Shown one piece after another: positions 24,262-33,309 of a stretch of DNA of 64,000 nucleotides (positions within the stretch are counted from its first letter, which is position 1; every line of letters begins with the position of its first letter). The stretch is from positions 1-64,000 of the forward strand of contig JAFUYH010000030.1 in NCBI GenBank assembly GCA_017470605.1, read 5' to 3'. Made by a program: the position numbers and the translations under genes. Under the pieces are notes generated by a model. That model did not search any database, was not told where the DNA came from, and saw nothing but the letters and a program-made list of their open reading frames with translations. This DNA is from Treponema sp. (lineage in GTDB: Bacteria; Spirochaetota; Spirochaetia; Treponematales; Treponemataceae).

Positions 24262-24731
24262 AACAAAGATATAAAAGATAAAAAAGATATTAAGGATAAT
24301 TTTTTATTTTGAATTTCCGAATAATCTTTTTATTTCTATCTTTGGCTTTCCAAAATTTATAAGCAGTCCAGTATCAAGCTTTGCTGCTTTTAGATAATTG
24401 ATAACTTGAGCTGAAAATTCAGGGGCAAGTTCCTTTGCTGTTTTCAACTCAACTATTACAGAATCTTCAATGAATAAGTCAGCATAATAATCACCTACTT
24501 TTTCATTTTCGTAATAAACAGGAAGATTATACTGTTGCTTTACTTTCAAACCAGATTTATTCAATTCAATAAAAAGTGCATTTTCATACACCTTTTCAAG
24601 AAATCCACAGCCAAGAGTATTTGCAACCTTATATGCTGCTCCTATTATTGTTTCTGTAATTTCATCATCCGTCAAAAATCTGTTTATCTCCTTCTATCTT
24701 TTTAATCTTTAATATCTTTTGTATCTTTGTT
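24262..24731. mobile_element. GxxExxY element with AACAAAGATA terminal inverted repeats
   Basis: The 470-bp unit is bounded by AACAAAGATA (24262-24271) and TATCTTTGTT (24722-24731). Both ends continue inward for about 35 bp of AAAGATAT-type repeats. The only gene inside is the GxxExxY ORF at 24304-24675. It starts 6 bp past the stop of the beta subunit gene and splits the operon without breaking a gene. Mobility is inferred from the repeat layout and the empty relative at 23588. Confidence 0.7.
24304..24675 (-). CDS. GxxExxY protein (PD-(D/E)XK-like)
   Basis: The 123-residue protein has the family motif GFLEKVYENAL (G-x-x-E-x-x-Y) and a putative nuclease core, YADLFIEDSVIVELKTAKE, with Asp and E-x-K. 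It ends with INYLKAAKLDTGLLINFG, typical of the family. The start appears to be TTG at 24675 with AGGAG 13 bp upstream, which is a weak context. Biochemical function is unknown for the family. A second, clearly diverged copy lies at 36370. Confidence 0.82.
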   Translation of the reverse strand: MTDDEITETIIGAAYKVANTLGCGFLEKVYENALFIELNKSGLKVKQQYNLPVYYENEKVGDYYADLFIEDSVIVELKTAKELAPEFSAQVINYLKAAKLDTGLLINFGKPKIEIKRLFGNSK

Positions 24732-24736
24732 TGATA

Positions 24737-25525
24737 TTATTTACTTACCACGCCAGCTTTAGGAGTTGCGGCTTCAGGTGTAACTCCGCCAGGAACGTCG
24801 CGGAAAACTCCCAGAGGATAATAAGGCTCCATCTGATCCTTTACCCAGTCGGCGGCAACAGTTGGAGCAACACCCCAGTTTGTAGGACACATAGAAAGAA
24901 CCTCGACAAAGCTGTAGCCCTTTCCTTCCTTCTGATATGTCAAAGCCTTTTTAATGGCTGCCTTAGTTTTATTGATGTGAGGAACATCATAAACGGCACA
25001 GCGCTCGATATACTTTGGTTCAACAAGAGTATTCAAAAGCTCGCAGGCACGAATCGGGTAACCAACTTCATCAGCATTACGTCCGAAAGGAGTTGTCTTT
25101 GTAACCTGACCAACAAGAGAAGTCGGGGCCATCTGACCACCAGTCATTCCGTAAATTGCATTGTTGATAAAGATTACAGTGATGTTCTCACCACGGTTTG
25201 CAGCGTGAACAGTTTCACCGGTACCGATGGCAAGTAAGTCACCATCACCCTGATAGCTGATAACAAGCTTATCTGGATGAACGCGCTTCATACCAGTTGC
25301 AACTGCAGGAGCACGACCATGAGCGGCCTCGCAGGAATCAACATTAATATAGTTATAGGCATAAACTGCACAACCAACAGGAGCAACAAGAAGTACATCC
25401 TGCTGAATATTCATTTCATCTATAACCTGTGCAATCAACTTGTGAACGATTCCATGACCACAGCCACCACAGTAGTGTGTAGGAACATCATTCATTGATT
25501 TTGGAAATTCATATTTCTTACTCAT
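24737..25525 (-). CDS. 2-oxoacid:ferredoxin oxidoreductase, beta subunit (TPP-binding)
   Basis: The 262-residue protein has the thiamine diphosphate motif beginning GDGDLLAIGTGET and ending with INNAIYGMTGGQ, plus HYCGGCGHG near the start. It overlaps the alpha gene by 8 bp. The subunit set (ferredoxin, alpha, beta, gamma as separate genes) and the MTGGQMAPTS segment fit the Vor/Kor group, so the substrate is likely a branched 2-oxoacid or 2-oxoglutarate; sequence alone does not decide. Confidence 0.9.
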   Translation of the reverse strand: MSKKYEFPKSMNDVPTHYCGGCGHGIVHKLIAQVIDEMNIQQDVLLVAPVGCAVYAYNYINVDSCEAAHGRAPAVATGMKRVHPDKLVISYQGDGDLLAIGTGETVHAANRGENITVIFINNAIYGMTGGQMAPTSLVGQVTKTTPFGRNADEVGYPIRACELLNTLVEPKYIERCAVYDVPHINKTKAAIKKALTYQKEGKGYSFVEVLSMCPTNWGVAPTVAADWVKDQMEPYYPLGVFRDVPGGVTPEAATPKAGVVSK

Positions 25526-26576
25526 AGCTCTTTACCTTCTCAATAACAGCATCAACTGAAGGAATGATTCCACCAGGCTCGCCATAGAAATCAACATCCT
25601 TAACGCTACGTCCGCAGTTAAGCTTAACGTCCTGAACCATCTGACCCATAGACATTTCTACAGTCAAAATCTTTTTAGCATTTTTGCAGGCAGCTTCAAG
25701 CTCTTTTGCAGGGAATGGCCAGAGAGTAATTGGACGGAAAAGACCAGCCTTAATACCCTGCTCACGGAGCATCTTTACAGCCTTCTTGCAGACACGGGCA
25801 CAAGTTCCGTAACCTGTAAGAATGTAATCAGCATCATCACACATAAAGGTTTCAGACATTGTTTCGTTGTCCTGAATCTTCTGATAGTTTTCAAAAAGTG
25901 CCTTTGTGTGAGCGTTGAGCTCGCCATCAATTCCCGAAAGCTTCAACGACATAATCTTGTTCTGCTTGCGGTCCGGAGTTTTACCTGTAAGGGCCCAAGG
26001 CTTTGCAGGGAATTCTTTAACGAACTCAGGAAGTACACAAGGCTCAGACATCTGTCCAAGATAACCGTCACCAAGAATCATACACATAACGCGGTACTTG
26101 TCTGCAATTTCAAAAGCCTTGAGAGTACAGTCAGCCATTTCCTGAACAGTACCTGGAGCAATAACTACCACATGGTAGTCACCGTTTCCACCACCGCGGG
26201 TTGCCTGAAAGTAATCACCCTGTGCACCGGAAATATTTCCAAGACCAGGACCACCGCGCATCATGTTTACAACAACGGCTGGAAGCTGAGCTCCGGAGAT
26301 ATAAGAAATTCCTTCCTGCTTCAAAGAGATTCCAGGAGAAGAAGAAGAAGTCATACAGCGTGAACCGGCAGCGGAAGCACCCATTACCATATTAATGGCA
26401 GCTAACTCAGATTCTGCCTGAAGGAAGGTTCCCCCTACTTCCGGAAGACGCTTAGCCATATAAGCCGGAATTTCATTCTGCGGTGTGATTGGATATGCAA
26501 AGTAGAAACGACAGCCGGCACGAACCGCAGCCTCGGCAATTGCCTCGTTTCCTTTCATCAAAACTTTTTCTGCCAT
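25518..26576 (-). CDS. 2-oxoacid:ferredoxin oxidoreductase, alpha subunit (VorB/KorA-like)
   Basis: The 352-residue protein starts MKGNEAIAEAAVRAGCRFYF and has the pyrimidine-domain signature YPITPQNEIPAYMAKRLPE, then SSSPGISLKQEGISY. It resembles subunits annotated VorB (3-methyl-2-oxobutanoate) or KorA. The ATG overlaps the ferredoxin stop (TAATG), indicating coupling. The complex is cytoplasmic and feeds reduced ferredoxin to fermentation. Confidence 0.9.
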   Translation of the reverse strand: MAEKVLMKGNEAIAEAAVRAGCRFYFAYPITPQNEIPAYMAKRLPEVGGTFLQAESELAAINMVMGASAAGSRCMTSSSSPGISLKQEGISYISGAQLPAVVVNMMRGGPGLGNISGAQGDYFQATRGGGNGDYHVVVIAPGTVQEMADCTLKAFEIADKYRVMCMILGDGYLGQMSEPCVLPEFVKEFPAKPWALTGKTPDRKQNKIMSLKLSGIDGELNAHTKALFENYQKIQDNETMSETFMCDDADYILTGYGTCARVCKKAVKMLREQGIKAGLFRPITLWPFPAKELEAACKNAKKILTVEMSMGQMVQDVKLNCGRSVKDVDFYGEPGGIIPSVDAVIEKVKSYE

Positions 26577-26788
26577 TATTCAGCCTCAATTTCAATTACG
26601 CAGTCCGGGCACATAGTTGCACACATACTGCAGGCAATACAGCTTGCCTCATCAATACAAACAGGGAAAGAAACTCCCTGACCATTGGTTTCTTTAGACA
26701 TTTCAAGAATCTTTTTTGGGCAAACGCGGATACAAAGTCCACAGCCCTTACAGCGTTCCTTGTTGATTAAAGGTCGTCCTTTAGCCAT
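26576..26788 (-). CDS. 2-oxoacid:ferredoxin oxidoreductase, ferredoxin (delta) subunit
   Basis: The 70-residue protein carries two 4Fe-4S motifs, CKGCGLCIRVCP and CIACSMCATMCP. MAKGRPLINKERC is the usual start of KorD/VorD. I use the ATG at 26788; the GTG at 26797 is less likely. It is the first gene of the operon running to 23674. Confidence 0.9.
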   Translation of the reverse strand: MAKGRPLINKERCKGCGLCIRVCPKKILEMSKETNGQGVSFPVCIDEASCIACSMCATMCPDCVIEIEAE

Positions 26789-26860
26789 ATACCTCACCTT
26801 TGATTAGCCGCCGTCCCAAAGTCCGCCGACCATACTCTTATAATAATGATATATGTTAAT

Positions 26861-26889
26861 ATAATATAAGAAAGGAGCGTTTTATACAA
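26861..26889 (-). promoter_or_regulatory. Candidate promoter of the oxidoreductase operon
   Basis: On the minus strand TTGTAT (complement of 26884-26889) and TATTAT (complement of 26861-26866) are 17 bp apart, about 75 bp upstream of the ferredoxin start. Other A/T-rich choices exist nearby. Confidence 0.45.
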
Positions 26890-26969
26890 TACAGTTTTAC
26901 TAAAAAAATGAAATATTATTAAAGTTTTTAAGTAGGAGTAAAATTGAGAAGGTGTTGAAGGTTTTGATG

Positions 26970-27103
26970 ATTTGGGTGTTCCCGGCTGCTCCACTATGTT
27001 CCGCAGCCGGTCGCTACGTTCCAGGTTCCGCTATCGCTCCAGCCTCCTCGGCTTCGCCTGCGGTGGCCGCCTACGGCGCCTTGCACATCGCTAACACAGG
27101 AGT
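26970..27103. repeat. GC-rich palindrome cluster between the oxidoreductase operon and hsdR
   Basis: The roughly 310-bp gap between the ferredoxin start and the hsdR end holds the promoter described above and this GC-rich block. CCGGCTGC...GCAGCCGG forms one hairpin. GGTTCCGCTATCGCTCCAGCC and GCCGCCTACGGCGCC follow. No gene was recognised. The block marks the 3' end of the restriction locus and may help terminate hsdR transcription. Confidence 0.55.
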
Positions 27104-27109
27104 AATTAT

Positions 27110-30100
27110 CTATTCGATGAACTTCTTAAAGTTTTCAGCCTGTTCAAAGACCTCATTGTAAACTTCGTTACGAGGTACCGGTGGATAACCATTCTCATCC
27201 AGAAGAATCATTAAGTCAGCTTCCATTTCAGCTTTTACATCAATTCGCTGGTCCCAGTCTGTATATTTTGTCTTATCATCAACAAGAGCCTTGACTTTCT
27301 TTGCCAGGTCTTTCATTTTGTCATCTGGATATTGGTTTTCAAAATTAAACTTCTTTGCACAGCTAACAAGAATGTCGTAGAAGGCTTTTTCTTCAAAGCT
27401 GATTCCAAGTTCTTTAAAGTGTTCTTTATCTTTTTGAATATCATTGAGCAATTCGTTCAGCTGTTTTGTAACTTCATCAAGAACCTGAACAGTAAAATCA
27501 TCAAGGTGGCGGTTATTATATTCTTCAACAAGTTTCTTCATTCGCTCGCTGAATTCCATTGCTTTGATTTTGTTTGTTCTCTTATAATCTGCGATAACCT
27601 GCTGGAGCAGCTGCTGTAGGATTTTGATTTTTGTATTCGGCAGCTGAATCGCATTTATCTTTTCAAGGTATTCTGGTGTAAAAATATCAAAGTTTACATT
27701 TTTACCAACCTGGAATAGTTCTTCTACTCCGTCTGCTTTTATTGCTTCATTAATAAGTTGAGCAACATGATGATTCATTGTTGTAATGTCAGGTGCATCA
27801 CCTTTTGTAAGCTTGAACAAAATTGAACGAATCGCAATATAAAAATTGATTTTATTTTTATCACTTTTGGTAATATTCTCACTTGAAGAACAAAGATTAA
27901 AGGCTTTCTTCATTCTGCGTACAGCGTCCATAAACCGTTTTTCTAATTCTTCACTTGTTTGGACAAACTCAACTGCCTTATTCAAACATTCAAGCTGTTT
28001 AAGCGGGCTTCCATTGTAATAGTCAGAGGAATCAAACTCATTAAACATTGCATCAAGAACACTAATCTGGTCTTTTACAATTGTTACTGCTTTATCAGTA
28101 TCTTCAAACTCTTCGTTGTCATCGCCGGTATATTTCTTAAGGGCTTCGTTCATTGCCCGCTTGATTCCAATGTAGTCAACAATCAAACCGCGGTCTTTGC
28201 CTTTATAGGTTCTATTTACACGGCTGATTGTTTGAATCAAAGTATGCTTCTGCAGCGGCTTATAAATGTAGATTGTATCAAGAGACGGAACATCAAAGCC
28301 TGTAATCCACATATCAACTACAATCGCAATCTTAAAGTTTGATTCTACTTTCTTAAACTGTCGGTCCAGTTCTCTTCTGTATTCGTGATTTCCAAGAAGT
28401 TCAAAAAGTCCTTTCGTATCTTTTGCCTTGTTCTCGGTCATTACCATTTTGATTTTTTCGATTGGTTTATAGTCTTTGTCGCCACAGTCTTTCTTTTCAT
28501 TCCACTCAGGACGAAGCTCTACAATCTTCTGCCAGAGCTTATAAGCAATCTCACGGTTTGAGCAGACAAACATTGCTTTGCCTTCAACGGTTGCTCCTTC
28601 TCGAACACGAGTCTCGTAGTGATTAATAAAATCCTGTGCAACTTCTGCAACTACATCATCATCACCAATAATTGCATCAAGGTTTGCAACTGCCTTTTTA
28701 CTAGCAGCAATCTGTGCTTCATTTGCACCTTCATCCTCACACTGAGCATAATACTCTTCAATCTCGCGGACTTTATCCTGATCCAAAATTACCTTAGCGG
28801 CACGGCCTTCATAAACAAGATTTACAGTAATTCCGTCGGCAACAGATTCTTTCATCGTGTAGGATTCAACAACATCACCAAAGACCTGAGCCATTTCATC
28901 AATTGGAGTTCCTGTAAAGCCAACATAAGTTGCGTTAGGAAGTGAATCATGCAGATATTTTGCAAAGCCATATTTATGTTCAACGCCGTTATCTGTAATT
29001 ACAGTTTTTTCTTCAAGATTATTCTGACTGCGGTGCGCTTCATCACTAATACAGATAATATTTGAACGCTCAGAAAGGAGTTTTATATCCTCGCAGAATT
29101 TCTGAATTGTAGTAAGGAAGACGCCTCCACTTTTTCTGTCTTCAAGTTTTTCTTTCAATAGAGCACGGCTTTCTATACATTCAACATTTTCATCGCCAAT
29201 ATAGTTTTTACTTTCAATAAAGATTTTACTAAGCTGTGCATCCAAGTCTGTTCGGTCAGTAATTACAACAATAGTCGGACTGTTCAATTCACGGGACTTC
29301 ATCAAAAGCCTGCTCAAGAAAACCATTGTGTAGCTTTTACCGCAGCCAGTAGCGCCAAAGTAAATACCACCCTTACCATTTCCCTTTGGACGGATTGCAG
29401 AACCAATGCTTTTATACAAAGATTCAGCAGCAAAGAACTGAGGATAACGGCAGACAATTTTTGTTTCCTTATCGCTGGAATCCGGAAAGTAAACAAAGTC
29501 TTTTATAACTTTTACAAGCCTGTCTTTACGGAAGAGTCCTTTTACCATTGTGATAAGAGAAGAGATTCCATCAACTTCCGTGTCTGTACTTTCAACCTTA
29601 CGCCAGGCATAAAAATATTCATAAGGGCTAAAAAGCGAACCAATCTTATTATTCACTCCGTCACTGATTACAACAAAAGCATTGTATTTGAAAAGCTCCG
29701 GGATATCGCGGCGATAGCGGATTGTAAGCTGTTTATAAGCATCTTCAATTGTTGTGTTTTCTTTGATTGCTGACTTAAACTCAAGCACAACAAGCGGAAG
29801 TCCGTTTACATAAACAATGCCATCTGGAATACGAAGCTGCTCCCGCCCCTGAATCTCAACCTGATTCACAATTTCAAAAAAGTTTCGCTCAGGCTCTTCA
29901 AAATCAAGCAGCTGAATAAAAAGGTCTTTCTGGCTTTTATCTTCACGGCGAAAAGTAAAGCCATTACAGATTAAGTCCAGCATCCGCTTGTTTGAATCGT
30001 AATCAGAACCGCTTATGTTTTTGAGCTGAGTAATGATTGTTGCAATTTCAGATTCAGTAATTCCATCAGCAGCATAACGATGAAGAAGAAAAGCGCAAAG

Positions 30101-30223
30101 CAATTCAGGCAACAGAACATCAGTCTTTTGGCGGTGAATATCTTGTCCGGTCTGGTGAGTATATCCTTCGTTTTCAAAGAGCTCCATTATCGAAAGTTCA
30201 AGACTGTGTTCTGTGAATTGCAT
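27110..30223 (-). CDS. hsdR: Type I restriction enzyme, R (HsdR) subunit
   Basis: The 1037-residue motor and nuclease subunit shows the N-terminal nuclease core (GLPLVVLEFKSA, with E-x-K), the helicase Walker A GATGCGKSYTMV, the DEAH-like box ISDEAHRSQ and the later motif TGFDVPSLDTIYIYKPL. It cuts unmethylated DNA together with HsdM and HsdS encoded upstream. GGGAG lies 9 bp before the ATG. The gene is last in the locus, separated from hsdM and hsdS by accessory genes. It appears intact and of normal length. Confidence 0.95.
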   Translation of the reverse strand: MQFTEHSLELSIMELFENEGYTHQTGQDIHRQKTDVLLPELLCAFLLHRYAADGITESEIATIITQLKNISGSDYDSNKRMLDLICNGFTFRREDKSQKDLFIQLLDFEEPERNFFEIVNQVEIQGREQLRIPDGIVYVNGLPLVVLEFKSAIKENTTIEDAYKQLTIRYRRDIPELFKYNAFVVISDGVNNKIGSLFSPYEYFYAWRKVESTDTEVDGISSLITMVKGLFRKDRLVKVIKDFVYFPDSSDKETKIVCRYPQFFAAESLYKSIGSAIRPKGNGKGGIYFGATGCGKSYTMVFLSRLLMKSRELNSPTIVVITDRTDLDAQLSKIFIESKNYIGDENVECIESRALLKEKLEDRKSGGVFLTTIQKFCEDIKLLSERSNIICISDEAHRSQNNLEEKTVITDNGVEHKYGFAKYLHDSLPNATYVGFTGTPIDEMAQVFGDVVESYTMKESVADGITVNLVYEGRAAKVILDQDKVREIEEYYAQCEDEGANEAQIAASKKAVANLDAIIGDDDVVAEVAQDFINHYETRVREGATVEGKAMFVCSNREIAYKLWQKIVELRPEWNEKKDCGDKDYKPIEKIKMVMTENKAKDTKGLFELLGNHEYRRELDRQFKKVESNFKIAIVVDMWITGFDVPSLDTIYIYKPLQKHTLIQTISRVNRTYKGKDRGLIVDYIGIKRAMNEALKKYTGDDNEEFEDTDKAVTIVKDQISVLDAMFNEFDSSDYYNGSPLKQLECLNKAVEFVQTSEELEKRFMDAVRRMKKAFNLCSSSENITKSDKNKINFYIAIRSILFKLTKGDAPDITTMNHHVAQLINEAIKADGVEELFQVGKNVNFDIFTPEYLEKINAIQLPNTKIKILQQLLQQVIADYKRTNKIKAMEFSERMKKLVEEYNNRHLDDFTVQVLDEVTKQLNELLNDIQKDKEHFKELGISFEEKAFYDILVSCAKKFNFENQYPDDKMKDLAKKVKALVDDKTKYTDWDQRIDVKAEMEADLMILLDENGYPPVPRNEVYNEVFEQAENFKKFIE

Positions 30224-30238
30224 GATTTCTATCTCCCT

Positions 30239-30813
30239 TTATTTCTTCTTACCCTTATTTTCAATCTTATTCAATTCTTTAAGCGTTATGCAACAGATTC
30301 AGCCGATTTAGGATTATAGTCCGCGCTTGTCGCATACAAATCCAGAACCTGCCGGTACATAACTTTTTCAGAAGAACGAATATCGCGAATTCGAGCCAAA
30401 AGCTCTTTCCAATAGTCACCGCCACCAGCTTCTTTCAGCCGTTCATCATCCATAGTAAAGCCTTTGCGGATATATTCGTTCAGCCGCTTTGTTGCCCACT
30501 GGCGGAACTGAGTTCCTCGCAAAGACTTAACCCTATACCCTACTGAAATTATTACATCAAGGTTGTAGTAATTTGTAGGCTTGGTAGAAAAATCGAAATT
30601 TCCGATTTTTCTCACTACGTTTTCTTTTTCAAGCTCGCCCTCTTCAAAGATATTCAGAATATGCTCATTTATAGTTGAACGAGATTTTTCAAAAAGAGAA
30701 GCCATATCGTCAATGGTAAGCCAGACAGTTTCTCCTTCAAATCTGACATCAACCGAAACTTTGTCATCTGAGGTCTTAAATATTATAATTTCGACAGTTT
30801 TATTTTCTGCCAT
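30239..30813 (-). pseudogene. RhuM-family protein, truncated with a C-terminal remnant
   Basis: The reading frame from the ATG at 30813 (GAGG upstream) to the stop at 30286 gives 175 residues with the RhuM core: VWLTIDDMASLFEKSRSTIN and YYNLDVIISVGYRVKSLRGT. RhuM proteins usually run past 300 residues. Here the frame stops soon after LDLYATSADYNPKS, where full-length relatives continue. Downstream, another frame at 30239-30283 reads LKELNKIENKGKKK then a stop, resembling a lost tail. An internal deletion is the likely cause. RhuM proteins often accompany type I restriction loci; their role is unclear. Confidence 0.65.
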
Positions 30814-30831
30814 TTTCATCCTCTTTTTTTA

Positions 30832-30910
30832 TGAGGGGGAAGTCTCCCCCTGCGCGCCCACTTCGTTGGTCGCTACCCTCTCTGCTGGGGGACACCCCCG
30901 CAACGCCCCC
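30832..30910. repeat. GC-rich palindromic element upstream of the RhuM gene
   Basis: TGAGGGGGAAGTCTCCCCCT opens the element and CACCCCCGCAACGCCCCC closes it, with GCTACCCTCTCTGCTGGGGG between. It belongs to the family seen at 14109, 17074 and 18395, here filling the gap between the KAP-type NTPase and RhuM genes. Confidence 0.72.
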
Positions 30911-30912
30911 GA

Positions 30913-33297
30913 TTATTTATCTTTCAATTCATTCCATACAGTAGCAACTTCATGTGCACTATACTTTCCTTTTTCATAACCTTCTTTAAGAGTTTCTAAT
31001 AATTGTTTTTCTGTTAAGTTCTTTTCTTTAAGTTCTTTAATAATTTTATCTGTGGATAGTTCCATGGAAATATCACTTCTTATACCACCTTTATACTCTT
31101 CTAAGGAGTTTTTAGTTTCAATTAATTCAATATTCTTTTCCAAAAACTTAATCATTAAAAGAATTTCGTTTTTTGCTTGTTCTAACGGAATAATTGTATA
31201 TAAATCTTTAAAATCTTGAATAAATTTTTGGATAATTTCTTTTTTTACAAATTCAACATTGAATTTATGCAAAATATCTTCCGATATATAGTTTAACTCT
31301 CTAGTATTTATAAATCCTAAATTAGAAAATGCTTCTGTATATGAAATGAAAAATCTTCGATAACTTTTTGTATCATTTAAATTACCAATTATTTTCAAAT
31401 CATTAAACTTTTTAAGTACATACAAATAAACTTCTTTATTTGAAATTAAACAATACTTAAATACTTGCAACAATCCAGAATTTATATCTCTAATTTTATT
31501 ATGCTTTAAGTAGAAATCTATTAACCTTTTCCAAACTTCAGCATCTTGTTCATATATTCTAAATGCTTGAAAAATAGGGTATGCATCTGCTACTCCAAAT
31601 CTAAATACAGTCATATTATCAAACTTATCAAATTCACCATTACTTAGCTTATTCCAAAAATTTGAATACCCCTCTTCTTGTTTTTCAATTGGAAGATTTA
31701 AAACAAGTTCTTTCATCAATTTTACAGCTTCCTCAAAATCTGTGTATTCAGATTTACCATTACAAAGAAGATTCCATATTAATCTATCAATTTTTTCATT
31801 TGTTTGTTTATCTTGAATATTAGAAATATCTTCTGTTTGAATTAAGTAAATTTTATCAGCATTTTGACTATTCTCAGTTTTTGGTGTCCAAGAGAACTTA
31901 TAATCAAAAAAACATATTAAAGCAAGAATATCTCTATTATGTTGATTTTTGAATATATATGAAATGTCATTATCCTTTAATATACCAGATTCATAGTTTT
32001 CAAAAAGTTCATAAATTGTATATTCCTTTTTCTTATATGTGAATTTGCAACAATCAATAAAAGAATCTTCGATGCTTAGTTTTTCATAAAGATAGTACAT
32101 AAAATGTTTTATGAAAAAGTAAGTAATAACCTGACGTTTGTAATTTATATAGTTTTCATTTTTTAGAGTATTATTTATTTCTTCAAGGAATATTTGTATT
32201 TTCCTAATAGAAAAGCCAAAAATATCAAGTTCCAAATTAAAATTGATTTTAAGTTTTTTTTGAATCTGCCATGGAATATAAATTGTTCTTAAAGTAATGA
32301 AGTCAAAATCTTTATAACAAATATTTTCATATTTCTTGTTCTTTAAGAATACAGAAATAATTCTTTGAAATTTAATTTGTGTAAGTTCTATTGTGTATGG
32401 AATATACTTTTCCAAATAAAGTTTTTTTACCTGTAAAATTTTTAATAATTCATTTTCATCATATTGGTATAATATTTTTATATTTTCACTTGCTAATTTA
32501 TCTGATAAAGCAAAAATCTTATAAATTGTTTCAGTAGATTTTATTCTATCAATATCCTCAAATGTGATTACTATTGTTTTTTTTAGTCTTTGAACATCAT
32601 TTGAAAGTGTATCAAATAATTCTGTATATGAATTGCTGTCAACAAATAGATTTCCTAAATCATGAAAAGCTGGCTGCTTTACAAACTCTTTTATTTTTGA
32701 TGAAGCAGATGAATAAATACCATTTCTTTCTAGAATATGATTAATCTCATCAACTACAAATTTTTCTATAGTATCTACAGTAACTGAAAGAACTCCAATA
32801 TTAATGAAATGATACTGGTCTTTATATTTATCTTGAAATAATTTAAATAAAAATGATTTACCATCTCCCCAATGAGCATCAATCCCTACTGTATTGAATT
32901 GTTGTATATAATTGATTAATCTGTCCAAATCATATTTTCTTTCTGAAAATAGATTTTCATATTTTGCTTTTGTTGAGTTGAAACGATCTGCAAAAGTAAT
33001 TCCTAAAATAATAAATAAAGTAATAAAATAACCAATATAAATCTTATCTTGTATATCAAAGCAAAACCTAAAACCATCAAAATACTTTTTTGCCAAAAAT
33101 ACAATTATATTTATTATATCAATCAGTAAAAATGTTCTATAAATTTTTTTATTTTTACAAATACAGTAATTTATTGCAAAAAAGATTATTAACAATCCAG
33201 AAATAATAATATACGGATAAAATCCAATATCTACTGAAAGAAAAAGAAGAACTGATAATATCGCAGAAATAACTGCTATACTTAAAATTTTTCTCAT
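30913..33297 (-). CDS. Membrane-anchored KAP-type P-loop NTPase in the restriction locus
   Basis: The 794-residue protein opens with three to four hydrophobic helices (residues about 4-24, 26-46, 53-70 and 85-103). Then come Walker A, DAHWGDGKSFLF (141-152), and Walker B, TIVITFEDIDRI (241-252), the D-x-D-R layout of KAP/P-loop NTPases. The C-terminal 450 residues are helical, charged and unassigned. The coding sequence is markedly richer in A/T than hsdM and hsdR, which suggests separate acquisition. GAGGTG lies 8 bp before the ATG. KAP proteins are known from phage defence contexts; a defence role here is inferred. Confidence 0.75.
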   Translation of the reverse strand: MRKILSIAVISAILSVLLFLSVDIGFYPYIIISGLLIIFFAINYCICKNKKIYRTFLLIDIINIIVFLAKKYFDGFRFCFDIQDKIYIGYFITLFIILGITFADRFNSTKAKYENLFSERKYDLDRLINYIQQFNTVGIDAHWGDGKSFLFKLFQDKYKDQYHFINIGVLSVTVDTIEKFVVDEINHILERNGIYSSASSKIKEFVKQPAFHDLGNLFVDSNSYTELFDTLSNDVQRLKKTIVITFEDIDRIKSTETIYKIFALSDKLASENIKILYQYDENELLKILQVKKLYLEKYIPYTIELTQIKFQRIISVFLKNKKYENICYKDFDFITLRTIYIPWQIQKKLKINFNLELDIFGFSIRKIQIFLEEINNTLKNENYINYKRQVITYFFIKHFMYYLYEKLSIEDSFIDCCKFTYKKKEYTIYELFENYESGILKDNDISYIFKNQHNRDILALICFFDYKFSWTPKTENSQNADKIYLIQTEDISNIQDKQTNEKIDRLIWNLLCNGKSEYTDFEEAVKLMKELVLNLPIEKQEEGYSNFWNKLSNGEFDKFDNMTVFRFGVADAYPIFQAFRIYEQDAEVWKRLIDFYLKHNKIRDINSGLLQVFKYCLISNKEVYLYVLKKFNDLKIIGNLNDTKSYRRFFISYTEAFSNLGFINTRELNYISEDILHKFNVEFVKKEIIQKFIQDFKDLYTIIPLEQAKNEILLMIKFLEKNIELIETKNSLEEYKGGIRSDISMELSTDKIIKELKEKNLTEKQLLETLKEGYEKGKYSAHEVATVWNELKDK

Positions 33298-33309
33298 TTA
33301 TAAACACCT

